Below are positions 28,250 through 36,372 of a stretch of 64,000 bases of DNA, piece by piece. The stretch is taken from the NCBI RefSeq assembly GCF_900120405.1, contig NZ_LT635492.1, positions 391,478 to 455,477 of the forward strand, given 5' to 3'. The position numbers and the translations under genes were made by a program. Origin of the DNA: Urinicoccus massiliensis (GTDB taxonomy: Bacteria; Bacillota; Clostridia; Tissierellales; Peptoniphilaceae). Every line of letters begins with the position of its first letter. Position 1 is the first letter of the stretch. The notes under the pieces are model-generated. The model was given only the letters and a program-made list of their open reading frames with translations, made no database searches and was not told the origin of the DNA.

Positions 28250-29114
28250 CCTGATTTTCTTTTTCCCGCCAATCCTTGGACACCTTGACCCACAATTGTA
28301 GGTTGATTTTTGTATCCAACAACCGTTCCAAATCTAGGCGACTGGCAGATCCGATTTTCTTTAGAATACTCCCTGATTTTCCAATGATAATTCCCTTGTG
28401 GCTCTTTCTTTCCACAAAAATTGTGGCTTCAATATCCATCAAATTTTTATTTTCTCGCATCTTCATGGATTCAACCACCACCATGACCCCATGGGGCACT
28501 TCCTCTTGGAGGTTTTCCAGGGCCTTTTCTCGAATGAACTCAGCGACAATAAATTTTTCCGGCTGGTCTGTAATCATGTCATCGGGAAAATATTGGGGTC
28601 CTTCAGGTAAAAAGCTCTCCAGGGTCGATAAGTATTCCCCTATATTCTCTCCATTGATGGCTGAAATTGGAATAATTTCTTCAAAAAGATTTAACTTGGC
28701 ATATTGGTCAATCAAGGGTAGGATATCCGGCTTTGGAATTTCATCAATCTTGTTGATGAGTAGGATCATTGGAGTCTTATCCTTAAATCCCTCTAATTCT
28801 TTGAAAATCCATTGGTCCATGCTTCCTATTTTCTTAGAGGCATCCACCATGGCTGTAATCACATCCACCTCTCCCAAAGTTTCCCTGGACACTCCCAACA
28901 TATAGGTCCCCAGCTTGTTTTTTGGCTTTTGGATTCCCGGTGTATCCATGAAAATAATTTGAGCCTCTTGAGTTGTGTGGATCAATTGAATTTTATTTCT
29001 TGTGGTTTGAGGTTTATTGGAGGTGATGGACAATTTTTCACCTACAATCCGGTTGATTAGGGTCGACTTTCCTACATTGGGCCGACCAATAATTGTAACA
29101 AATCCTGACTTCAT
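28227..29114 (-). CDS. era: GTPase Era
   Basis: A 295-residue GTPase that helps 16S rRNA processing and 30S assembly. G1 GRPNVGKS (10-17), G3 DTPG, G4 NKID (about 124-127) and a C-terminal KH domain with the GIIIGKSGSILKKIG loop are present. Its ATG overlaps cdd by 4 bases. The ybeY-dgkA-cdd-era-recO order is conserved in Firmicutes and joins rRNA maturation genes with lipid and nucleotide salvage. Confidence 0.98.
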   Translation of the reverse strand: MKSGFVTIIGRPNVGKSTLINRIVGEKLSITSNKPQTTRNKIQLIHTTQEAQIIFMDTPGIQKPKNKLGTYMLGVSRETLGEVDVITAMVDASKKIGSMDQWIFKELEGFKDKTPMILLINKIDEIPKPDILPLIDQYAKLNLFEEIIPISAINGENIGEYLSTLESFLPEGPQYFPDDMITDQPEKFIVAEFIREKALENLQEEVPHGVMVVVESMKMRENKNLMDIEATIFVERKSHKGIIIGKSGSILKKIGSASRLDLERLLDTKINLQLWVKVSKDWREKENQVERFGYQ

Positions 29115-29515
29115 CTCGTCTCCTTTTTTAAATCTTTTTCCGAAAAACTAAAGGGCAAAAGTTCTTCCAAAGAGTATTCTTTAAACTCATCTTCCTTGTT
29201 GACAATGTATATCTTCATATTTGGGTCTGCAAATTCTACCATGACCTGCCTACAGACTCCACAAGGCATGGTATCTTTGGCATCCCCTGTAATAGCAATA
29301 GCTTGAATGGATTGGGCTCCGTCAGAAATAGCCTTGAAGATGGCCACTCTTTCTGCACAAATTGTAGGAGAATAGGAGGCCGTTTCAATATTGCATCCCC
29401 CATAAATTTTGCCATTGTCTCCTAGGGCACAAGCCCCTACGTGAAAATGAGAATAGGGGACATAGGCCCGGCCTTTCATTTTTAAAGCTTCTTTAAATAG
29501 GTCTTTTTTATCCAT
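29111..29515 (-). CDS. cdd: Cytidine deaminase
   Basis: A 134-residue zinc enzyme that deaminates (deoxy)cytidine to (deoxy)uridine. The zinc and catalytic residues are C53 and E55 in TICAERVA and C85/C88 in MPCGVCRQ; a homotetrameric form is expected at this length. It overlaps the preceding fusion gene by 8 bases and era by 4. Confidence 0.97.
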   Translation of the reverse strand: MDKKDLFKEALKMKGRAYVPYSHFHVGACALGDNGKIYGGCNIETASYSPTICAERVAIFKAISDGAQSIQAIAITGDAKDTMPCGVCRQVMVEFADPNMKIYIVNKEDEFKEYSLEELLPFSFSEKDLKKETR

Positions 29516-30224
29516 AATATCCCACCAATCGATAGATGATAAAGGCCACTAGGCTCCCTACCAGAGCTCCTAGAACAACTTCCGATACCTTGTGAATCTT
29601 TCCCTCTACCCGAGACTGGGCCACAAGAAAGGCGATAAAGTAAGCTAAGCCTATAACCAGGCCTTTGACAACAATTAGGCTGATAATGGTGGCCATGCAA
29701 AAAGCCAAGGCTGTATGCCCACTTACGGCGCCCCCTTGAAAGAAGGTCCCTCCACTACGGTGCATCCACAGGAGTTTGCCTGCCACCACGAGAACAATCA
29801 CCAGAAAAACTGCCACAAAGGCCAAGTGGGGGTTGGAAGACCTGAGTTTAAAAACCAGGAGTTCCGTTCCTGTGTTCAGTCGATCAAAGAAGATCAGGTA
29901 GCCCACCACCAAGGCATTTAAAGAAGCAATTAATACTGCTCCAGCCGCAATGTCCTTGGCCAATTTGGCAACAGGATTGTAACTCTGGGTTACCAGGTCT
30001 ACTGTTCTTTCAATGGCGGTATTGATTAACTCACTGGTTAAAACAAAGGTCACCGCAAAGAAAAGAAGCATAAATTCTACCCGGGTCAGGTTAAAAAACA
30101 AGCTCCCCACAATAACTGCAATGGCTGCTAGGTAGTGGATTTTCATATTTCTTTCCGTCCGGAGAGACGAGATAATCCCCTGAACTGCATAGTTAAAGGA
30201 GCTGATAAAATTACCCCTCTTCAT
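29508..30224 (-). CDS. Fusion of DgkA-type lipid kinase and PAP2-type phosphatase
   Basis: A 238-residue membrane protein. Residues about 1-115 match Firmicute DgkA (undecaprenol/diacylglycerol kinase) with the motif TSELINTAIERTVDLV (63-78) and AKDIAAGAVL. Residues about 130-238 add a PAP2-like phosphatase segment: SGH (168-170), then SRVEGKIHKV with S204, R205, H211. The first PAP2 motif is poor (K150 and R156, no RP). Bacillus DgkA ends at about 123 residues. It overlaps ybeY by 14 bases. Such a protein could both phosphorylate and dephosphorylate lipid carriers, an inference. Confidence 0.88.
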   Translation of the reverse strand: MKRGNFISSFNYAVQGIISSLRTERNMKIHYLAAIAVIVGSLFFNLTRVEFMLLFFAVTFVLTSELINTAIERTVDLVTQSYNPVAKLAKDIAAGAVLIASLNALVVGYLIFFDRLNTGTELLVFKLRSSNPHLAFVAVFLVIVLVVAGKLLWMHRSGGTFFQGGAVSGHTALAFCMATIISLIVVKGLVIGLAYFIAFLVAQSRVEGKIHKVSEVVLGALVGSLVAFIIYRLVGYYG

Positions 30225-30684
30225 GGTCTACCTCATCCCCATCAAGACAGGCCATAATTTCTTTTTCCCTAGCCCGCATGACCTTTTTATCCTCAGGATC
30301 CATATGGTCATAACCTAGGCAGTGTAAGATGCTATGGACTGTCAGATATTGCAATTCATGTTTAAAGCTATGGCCATATTCTTGGGCCTGGCTGGCAATC
30401 CGGTCCAGGTTGATAACCACATCTCCCAATTCCAAATGGCCATCAAAACTTTCGTTAATGGGAAAGGATAGGACATCCGTAACTGAATCCACTTGACGAT
30501 AGGTCCTATTTAGCTCTTGTATTTCTTCAGGAGATACAAGAGATAGGCTGATTGCCACCTCATCTTCAATTCCTTCTTGGCCCAGAGCCACTTGACAAGC
30601 CTCGACTATGGCCTGGTAGTCATCCTCTTTTATATCACAATCATTTAAATTTAAGAAGATTTTTTCACTCTTTAGCTTGTTCAT
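30211..30684 (-). CDS. ybeY: Endoribonuclease YbeY
   Basis: A 157-residue single-strand-specific metallo-RNase for 16S rRNA 3' maturation and ribosome quality control. The zinc motif HSILHCLGYDH has H117, H121 and H127. I chose ATG 30684 (MNKLKSEKIF) over the adjacent TTG 30687. It overlaps phoH by about 20 bases. In Bacillus the 7TM-HD gene yqfF (pgpH) sits between phoH and ybeY; here that gene is missing. Confidence 0.96.
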   Translation of the reverse strand: MNKLKSEKIFLNLNDCDIKEDDYQAIVEACQVALGQEGIEDEVAISLSLVSPEEIQELNRTYRQVDSVTDVLSFPINESFDGHLELGDVVINLDRIASQAQEYGHSFKHELQYLTVHSILHCLGYDHMDPEDKKVMRAREKEIMACLDGDEVDHEEG

Positions 30685-31681
30685 CAACCTCTTCCTCTTT
30701 CTTTATTTCATCCTTTTTGGCCTTTTCCTTGGAGTCAAACCGGTCATAGGCGTCGATAATTCTTTGGACCAAGGGGTGTCTCACAATATCATAGCGGGTT
30801 AAATACACACTGGAAACTCCTCTTACATCTTTTAAGATTTGTAAAACTGTCTTTAAACCCGATTTTTTTCCGGCAGGTAGGTCAATTTGGGTAATATCCC
30901 CTGTTATAATTGCCTTGGATCCAAAGCCCAGACGGGTTAAAAACATCTTCATCTGCTGGGTCGTTGTATTTTGGGCCTCATCTAAAATAATATAGGCATT
31001 GTCCAGGGTCCGCCCCCGCATATAGGCCAAGGGTGCCACTTCAATCAGGCCCTGTTCTACGTATTTTTGATAGGTGTCATGGCCCATTAAATCAAACAAA
31101 GCATCATATAGGGGCCGTAAATAGGGGTCCACCTTCATTTGTAGGTCTCCCGGTAAAAATCCAAGGCTCTCTCCTGCTTCAACAGCCGGCCTGGTTAAAA
31201 TAATTCTAGATACCTTTTGTTCCTTAAAGGCCTTGACTGCACAAGCCATGGCAAGATAGGTCTTTCCTGTTCCCGCCGGTCCCACACCAAAGACAACATC
31301 ATTTTTTTGGATGGCATCCAGGTATCTTTTTTGACCCAGGGTCTTGGCTCGGATGGATTTTCCCGTTGCCGTATACACAAAAGTTTCACCATATAAGTCC
31401 ACCAAGTTTGACTCAATCCCGTCTTTTTTTAAATTCATTGCATACAGGATGTCTTGCTTGTCCAGTCTTTTTTGTTTTTGCAAAACTTGAAGAAGTTGGT
31501 CAATGAGGTCTTTAACCTGGTCTGCCTTGTCCTGGGGCCCCTTAATTGTTAAAGTCAATCCATCCAGCTGGATTTTCACGCCAAAATTTTCTTCAATTAA
31601 TTGTATGTTTTCATCCAACCTCCCCAATAAGGAGGAAACTTGATCGTTGGATTCAAATTCAACACTTGCTCTTTCTTGCAA
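30665..31681 (-). CDS. phoH: PhoH-family ATPase
   Basis: A 338-residue protein with an N-terminal KH-like segment (about 1-70) and a superfamily I-like ATPase domain with Walker A GPAGTGKT (134-141) and Walker B IILDEAQN. PhoH proteins are often next to ybeY and are suspected to work in RNA processing. The start is TTG 31681 with RBS AAAGGTGG. The C-terminus is Lys/Glu-rich (about 318-338). Confidence 0.94.
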   Translation of the reverse strand: MQERASVEFESNDQVSSLLGRLDENIQLIEENFGVKIQLDGLTLTIKGPQDKADQVKDLIDQLLQVLQKQKRLDKQDILYAMNLKKDGIESNLVDLYGETFVYTATGKSIRAKTLGQKRYLDAIQKNDVVFGVGPAGTGKTYLAMACAVKAFKEQKVSRIILTRPAVEAGESLGFLPGDLQMKVDPYLRPLYDALFDLMGHDTYQKYVEQGLIEVAPLAYMRGRTLDNAYIILDEAQNTTTQQMKMFLTRLGFGSKAIITGDITQIDLPAGKKSGLKTVLQILKDVRGVSSVYLTRYDIVRHPLVQRIIDAYDRFDSKEKAKKDEIKKEEEVDEQAKE

Positions 31682-31699
31682 AAATATCCACCTTTCTTT

Positions 31700-32062
31700 T
31701 TATCTTCTTGGATGTCGATATTTATTTCTAAACCTGGGTCTTTCAAAAATTGTCTGATAGACCATTCCTCGAGCCCAATAGGGAAGGTCCTCCAGGTCTA
31801 AAAACTCTTCCTGGGCTCCCTTGTCTCCAGGATTAGTCCGAAGGTCCTCTTGTCTTTTTTCTTGAATCTTTTGGCCAAATCCAGGGTCTTTTTTCTTTTT
31901 CTTCTTCATGGGCCTATCTTTTTGTCGACTTGTCCCTTTTTTTCTGACTAAACCTTGTCCTTCTTGGGCTAATTTTAAATCTGCTTGGTCCAATTTCACA
32001 AGGTTTTCTTCCAAAAGGTCAACCAGGTCTTTTATGGATTGGTGTTTTAAAAAAAGGCCCAT
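31700..32062 (-). CDS. Unrecognised basic 120-residue protein between floA and phoH
   Basis: I do not recognise this gene. It begins at an ATG that shares one base with the floA stop (TAATG), so it is likely translated. Residues 1-40 look helical and acidic-hydrophobic (KDLVDLLEENLVKLDQADL). Residues about 42-75 are strongly basic with a run of six Lys near 54-59. The C-terminus (about 95-120) is aromatic and Arg-rich (LPYWARGMVYQTIF). No signal peptide or membrane span is seen. It occupies the position that holds the sporulation genes yqfC/yqfD in Bacillus, but does not resemble them. A nucleic-acid or ribosome contact would suit its charge; that is speculation. Confidence 0.75.
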   Translation of the reverse strand: MGLFLKHQSIKDLVDLLEENLVKLDQADLKLAQEGQGLVRKKGTSRQKDRPMKKKKKKDPGFGQKIQEKRQEDLRTNPGDKGAQEEFLDLEDLPYWARGMVYQTIFERPRFRNKYRHPRR

Positions 32063-33051
32063 TAGTTCTTATCCTTGTCCCTAGAGGAATCTTTTTTAAT
32101 CATCTTTTCCTTGGGGTCTGTCGCCTTTGAAATGGCTTCTCTCATGGAGGTGTCGCTAAGGACATTTTGCATTTCATAGTAATCCATGACTCCCAGGTGG
32201 CCTTCTTTTAAGGCTTCTGCCAAGGCCAAAGGAACTTGAGACTCAGCTTCTACAACCTTGGCCCGCATTTCTTGTTCTTGGGCCATGGCCATGGCACGAC
32301 GTTCTGATGCCTTGGCTTCGGCAATCTTCTTGTCAGCTTCCGCTTGGTCTGTTTGAAGTCGGGCCCCAATATTTCGAGCAACATCCACATCAGCAATATC
32401 GATGGATAAAATCTCGTAGGCTGTTCCTGAATCCAGTCCCTTTTCCAAAACCACCTTTGATATGGAGTCCGGATTTTCCAAAACGGCCTTGTAACTTGCT
32501 GCCGACCCTACTGTTGTTACAATTCCTTCCCCAACCCGGGCAATAATTGTTTCTTCTCCTGCTCCACCTACCAGGCGGTCAATGTTGGCCCGGACAGTTA
32601 CCTTTGCCTTAACAATCACTTCAATTCCGTCTTGGGCTACAGCAGAAATATTGGGGGTTTCAATAACCTTGGGATTAACAGATACTTGGACAGCCTCTAA
32701 AACATCCCGACCAGCTAGGTCAATGGCTGCCGCTTGTTCAAATTCTAGATTGATATTGGCTCTTTGAGCTGCAATTAATGCATCAACCAGGGTGTTGACA
32801 TTTCCTCCAGCTAAATAATGAGCCTCTAGGTTTTCGATTTTCAGGTCCAAGCCTGCCTTTGTGGCCTTAATCATGGGGTTGACAATCCTCCTAGGCCGAA
32901 CCCTTCTTAGCCGCATTCCCACAAGGGTTGTAATTTTTATAGAAACACCAGAGAAAAAGGCCGTAATCCATAGACCAAGGGGGACAAAATTTAAAAATAA
33001 AATCACTCCTAGAACTACAAGAGCCACTAAGCCCAAAATCAAATACTCCAT
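32062..33051 (-). CDS. floA: Flotillin-like protein FloA
   Basis: A 329-residue membrane scaffold protein of functional membrane microdomains. It has an N-terminal hydrophobic hairpin (about 1-45), an SPFH/PHB-like core (about 50-235; [20 protein letters not shown] and [21 protein letters not shown]) and an Ala/Glu-rich helical tail. It starts 3 bases after nfeD, the usual partner, and overlaps the next gene by one base. Length matches Bacillus YqfA (331). Confidence 0.96.
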   Translation of the reverse strand: MEYLILGLVALVVLGVILFLNFVPLGLWITAFFSGVSIKITTLVGMRLRRVRPRRIVNPMIKATKAGLDLKIENLEAHYLAGGNVNTLVDALIAAQRANINLEFEQAAAIDLAGRDVLEAVQVSVNPKVIETPNISAVAQDGIEVIVKAKVTVRANIDRLVGGAGEETIIARVGEGIVTTVGSAASYKAVLENPDSISKVVLEKGLDSGTAYEILSIDIADVDVARNIGARLQTDQAEADKKIAEAKASERRAMAMAQEQEMRAKVVEAESQVPLALAEALKEGHLGVMDYYEMQNVLSDTSMREAISKATDPKEKMIKKDSSRDKDKN

Positions 33052-33054
33052 CTT

Positions 33055-33906
33055 TTACTTCCTCCTTACCATAATTTTTGATCCCTGGACCTTAACTACT
33101 TCCACGGGATTCGATTTTTCAATAAATTCACCATCACTAACGGCATCCAGTTTTTCTCCCTGGACGGAGATAAAGCCCGATGGCCTAAGACTTGTCAGGG
33201 CGATACCCAAGTCTCCAACTTGGACAGGGCTTTGGGGGTTTGAACTATACCCTCTTTTTTTATTGTTGGTAATCTTCAAAGTAACCCGGTCTAGCCAGGG
33301 GGAGCGAACTCCTTTTTTAATCAAAATTAAAATACTCGCCAGGGTGAATAAAGTGGCAACAGTTAGACTCTCAAAAGCTGCGTTGACAGAGTGCATGGCC
33401 GTCATTAGGCCTAGAAAAATGGACAAGATTCCCAAAACTCCCGGAATGCCAAAACCAGGAATAAAAGCCTCTACAAGCAAGAGAAAAACTCCCAGGATAA
33501 AGAAAAAAATAGATATGGGGCTGGCATAGCCTGCCAAAATATTTCCTATAAAGAAAAAAGCGAAGGATAGGGCACTGACTATCCCCCATAGGGCAAATTT
33601 GGGCCTGAATAATTCCAGGACAAGGCTAACCATCCCTAAAATAAGGAGGGAGTCCACAATCCATGAATTGGTCATAAGCTCTTGCATGGTTTTTTGAAGC
33701 TGGGTCTGGCCCCCTAATTTATCCTTATCTTGGATAAATAGGGTCAAGTCCCTACTAGCAGAAGGCTTTACCCCCTCTTCTTGCAGGGATGATGTCCAAA
33801 GTTCCCGAGACCAAGTCTGACCTTCCAGGGGACTTGCATATGTAATTTGTCCCCAAAACATAAAAATGGTCAAAAGATAAATAATTTTTTTCACTTTTAC
33901 CACCAC
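33055..33906 (-). CDS. NfeD-family membrane protein lacking the ClpP-like protease domain
   Basis: A 283-residue protein with a signal peptide (about 1-25), a roughly 60-residue extracytoplasmic stretch, four to five membrane segments (about 80-205) and a C-terminal OB-fold NfeD domain (about 225-283; VQVGDLGIALTSLRPSG, VSDGEFIEKSNPVEVV). Full-length NfeD1b proteins such as YqeZ (about 440 residues) carry an N-terminal ClpP-like serine protease; here that domain is reduced to a short remnant. GTG 33906 or GTG 33897 may be the start; the latter has the better RBS spacing. It partners FloA. Confidence 0.9.
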   Translation of the reverse strand: MVVKVKKIIYLLTIFMFWGQITYASPLEGQTWSRELWTSSLQEEGVKPSASRDLTLFIQDKDKLGGQTQLQKTMQELMTNSWIVDSLLILGMVSLVLELFRPKFALWGIVSALSFAFFFIGNILAGYASPISIFFFILGVFLLLVEAFIPGFGIPGVLGILSIFLGLMTAMHSVNAAFESLTVATLFTLASILILIKKGVRSPWLDRVTLKITNNKKRGYSSNPQSPVQVGDLGIALTSLRPSGFISVQGEKLDAVSDGEFIEKSNPVEVVKVQGSKIMVRRK

Positions 33907-33937
33907 CTACTTATATATACCCAGGAAAAGTATTTAT

Positions 33938-33963
33938 AAAAAAAGACCCGGAAAGTCCGGGTC
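33938..33963 (-). terminator. Intrinsic terminator after yqeY
   Basis: On the minus strand a perfect 8-bp stem GACCCGGA/TCCGGGTC with a 3-base loop is followed by seven T. It lies directly after the yqeY stop and only about 30 bases before the nfeD start, so nfeD needs either readthrough or a promoter overlapping the hairpin. Confidence 0.85.
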
Positions 33964-33964
33964 A

Positions 33965-34414
33965 TTATTCTTCTGTGAAGAATTCTTGCGCAAGACGATT
34001 AATGGTTTGACCATCTGCTTGCCCTTTAATACGGGGCATAATGTCTTGCATTAAACGTCCCATGTCCTTTTTACTATGGATACTTAAGCGGGAAATTGTC
34101 TCTTGCACAATGTCTTTAAGTTCATCTTCTGATAATTGTTTTGGCAAATAATCATACAAAATTTCAATTTCAGCCTCTGTGGCGTCTACTAAATCTTGTC
34201 GATTGCCTTTTTTAAATTCGTCGATGGACTTTTTCTTTTCCTTGACTTGCTTGGATATAATGGCTAAAACATCTTCATCCTTTAAGTCAACTCGTTCATC
34301 AACTTCTTTTTGTTTTATGGCTGCACGCACCATAGTAATGGTGTCTTTGCGTTGTTTGTCTTTTTCTTTCATCGCCTTTTTTAAATCGGCCATAAGTTCT
34401 TCTTTTAAAGACAT
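33965..34414 (-). CDS. yqeY: GatB/YqeY-domain protein
   Basis: A 149-residue protein of the YqeY family, related to the tRNA-binding tail of GatB; it is suspected to bind tRNA but has no proven role. The N-terminus MSLKEELMADLKKAMKEKD and C-terminal MGRLMQDIMPRIKGQADGQ are typical. I chose ATG 34414 because AAGGA lies 9 bases upstream, rather than the in-frame ATG 34423 that abuts the RBS. It follows rpsU by 12 bases, a conserved pair. Confidence 0.95.
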   Translation of the reverse strand: MSLKEELMADLKKAMKEKDKQRKDTITMVRAAIKQKEVDERVDLKDEDVLAIISKQVKEKKKSIDEFKKGNRQDLVDATEAEIEILYDYLPKQLSEDELKDIVQETISRLSIHSKKDMGRLMQDIMPRIKGQADGQTINRLAQEFFTEE

Positions 34415-34426
34415 ATTCACCATTCC

Positions 34427-34606
34427 TTAGTATTTACGTTTTTTACGACGTGCTTCTTCAGACTTCTTTTTACGACGTACGCTGGGTTTTTCATAATGTT
34501 CTCTCTTACGATATTCCTTTAATACACCGCTAGTAGCACATTGACGTTTGAAGCGCTTTAAAGCATTGTCCAATGATTCATTTTCTCCTACACGGATTTC
34601 TGACAT
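34427..34606 (-). CDS. rpsU: 30S ribosomal protein S21
   Basis: A 59-residue basic protein starting [11 protein letters not shown] and ending with a Lys/Arg cluster ([18 protein letters not shown]). The RBS GAGGAGGG lies before ATG 34606; 20 further open codons upstream are not family-like. S21 is needed for base pairing of the 16S rRNA 3' end with mRNA. The rpsU-yqeY order is as in Bacillus. Confidence 0.97.
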   Translation of the reverse strand: MSEIRVGENESLDNALKRFKRQCATSGVLKEYRKREHYEKPSVRRKKKSEEARRKKRKY

Positions 34607-34716
34607 AATTTCCCTCCTCTCATTTCTAAGAGTTAAGCCTATGGCTAATACTGTATCATTATACACGATTTCATCAAAAATAGCAACGATTTTCCCTAGG
34701 CTAAAGTTCTAGGCCA

Positions 34717-35055
34717 TCAACCTGGTGGCCATTGCAAAGATCTCTGTCCTAAAATATGGAAATGAAGGTGGTCTACGCTTTGTCCCCCGTCTTCCTTGCA
34801 GTTGTTGACAATCCGGTAGCCATTTTCACAACCTAGGCTTCTGGCGATTTCTGCAGCCTTTAAGAAAATATGACCAATTAATTCTGCATCTTCTTCTTTT
34901 AAATCGTCAGCACTTTTGATGTGCTTTTTTGGGACTAAAAGAAAGTGTACAGGAGCTTGGGGGTCGATGTCCTTGAAGGCAAACATCTCTTCATCTTCGT
35001 AAATTTTTTCGCTGGGAATCTCCCCTGCTATAATTTTACAAAATAGGCAGTCCAT
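34717..35055 (-). CDS. HIT-family (HINT-type) nucleotide-binding protein
   Basis: A 112-residue HINT-type purine nucleoside phosphoramidase or hydrolase. The start MDCLFCKIIAGEIPSEK carries the two zinc-type cysteines (C3, C6). The histidine triad is in SVDHLHFHILGQR near the C-terminus. It starts 3 bases after the mtaB stop and likely shares its transcript. Substrate not known. Confidence 0.94.
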   Translation of the reverse strand: MDCLFCKIIAGEIPSEKIYEDEEMFAFKDIDPQAPVHFLLVPKKHIKSADDLKEEDAELIGHIFLKAAEIARSLGCENGYRIVNNCKEDGGQSVDHLHFHILGQRSLQWPPG

Positions 35056-35057
35056 TT

Positions 35058-36335
35058 TTACCTCCTTATTTGGAATTCTACAGGTTCCACTGTCTTGTCT
35101 TTTATTGTACCATGATAGATTTTATTTGTTAAGTTCTCTTGACTGGAAGCCGCCACCCGGATGTAGTTGGTGGTATAGCCATGATAGAGGCCCCTTTCCT
35201 CTTTTTCAAACAAGACTTCCAGGTCTCGATTCCTATTTTGTTCAATAAAATCCAAAGAAAGCTCTTCTCCAACCTCCATTAGGGCCTTGGACCTCATCTG
35301 CTTTATGTTACCATCTATCTGTTTCATACCAGCAGCCTTGGTTCCCTCTCTTGGAGAATATGGGAAGACGTGGATCCTGGAAAAACCAACTTTTCTTACA
35401 AAGTCTTTTAAAATTTCAAAGTCCTCTTCTTCTTCACCTGGAAAACCTACAATACAGTCTGTTGTCAGCCCGGCATAGGGCATGTATTTCCGGATAATTT
35501 CCGTTTTTTCGAAAAATTCTTCCTGGCTATACTTTCGGTTCATGGCCCTTAAAATCTTATTGGATGCATGTTGCATGGACAGGTGGAAATGGTCACAGAC
35601 CTTCCCTGTTGCCTGGAGCCTTTGAATAAAGTCCTCCGTCACCAGTCTGGGATCTACACTGGACAGGCGGATCCGCCTTAGACCGGGAATCCTGGCGATC
35701 CGCTCAATCAAATCAATTAGGCGAATTTCTCCTAAGTCTACCCCGTAACTAGCAACATGGATTCCTGTTAAAATCACTTCTTGGTAGCCCCGGTCCACTA
35801 AGGATTGAATTTCTTCCAGGGTTTCTTGGGGATCTCTAGACCGAATGGGCCCCCGGGCATAGGGAATGATGCAATAGCTGCAAAATTGATTGCAGCCATC
35901 CTGGATTTTCACATAGGCCCGGGTGTGGTCCTTTTGGTCTTCTATGGAAAAACTTTCGAATTCTCTATGCTTTGAAGAATCTGTAACATGGACTATTTTT
36001 TGTCTCTTGGTCAAAATTTCTTCGACATAGTCCACAATTTTATTCCGGTCCTTGGTCCCCATGACCAAGTCCACATCTTCCATGGCCTCTACTTGGTCCG
36101 GAGAAGTTTGGGCATAGCAACCCACCACAGCCACCACTGCCTGGGGGTTGGCCCTTTTACTCCTACGAATAAATTGCCGGCTCTTCCGGTCCGACAAGTT
36201 CGTTACTGTACAAGTATTGATGATGTAGATATCCGAAACTTCCTCAGGATCGTTGTGAACTGTGTAGCCGGCCTTTTTAAATAGCTCCAGCATGGCCTCG
36301 GATTCGTAGGCATTTACCTTACAACCCAGGGTCAA
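35058..36335 (-). CDS. mtaB: tRNA (N6-threonylcarbamoyladenosine(37)-C2)-methylthiotransferase MtaB
   Basis: A radical SAM methylthiotransferase making ms2t6A37 in tRNAs. UPF0004 domain with cysteines in TLGCKVNAYES and VVGCYAQT (a second [4Fe-4S] cluster), radical SAM cluster CNQFCSYC, and a C-terminal TRAM domain. The first standard start is TTG 36335, which would begin right at TLGCKVN and delete the family's first beta strand. The frame stays open upstream: ISTNHRKSVHILTLGCK from an ATC at 36366-36368, spaced behind AGAGGTGA. I infer the real start may be this rare ATC. Confidence 0.94.
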   Translation of the reverse strand: MTLGCKVNAYESEAMLELFKKAGYTVHNDPEEVSDIYIINTCTVTNLSDRKSRQFIRRSKRANPQAVVAVVGCYAQTSPDQVEAMEDVDLVMGTKDRNKIVDYVEEILTKRQKIVHVTDSSKHREFESFSIEDQKDHTRAYVKIQDGCNQFCSYCIIPYARGPIRSRDPQETLEEIQSLVDRGYQEVILTGIHVASYGVDLGEIRLIDLIERIARIPGLRRIRLSSVDPRLVTEDFIQRLQATGKVCDHFHLSMQHASNKILRAMNRKYSQEEFFEKTEIIRKYMPYAGLTTDCIVGFPGEEEEDFEILKDFVRKVGFSRIHVFPYSPREGTKAAGMKQIDGNIKQMRSKALMEVGEELSLDFIEQNRNRDLEVLFEKEERGLYHGYTTNYIRVAASSQENLTNKIYHGTIKDKTVEPVEFQIRR

Positions 36336-36372
36336 AATATGGACACTCTTTCTATGATTTGTAGAGATAAAA

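Noticed and set aside
28276-28905. 209-codon open frame antisense to era
   Set aside because: Shadow of era; composition follows the complementary strand.
32861-33529. 222-codon open frame opposite floA/nfeD
   Set aside because: It spans two well-supported genes on the other strand and shows no domain or RBS.
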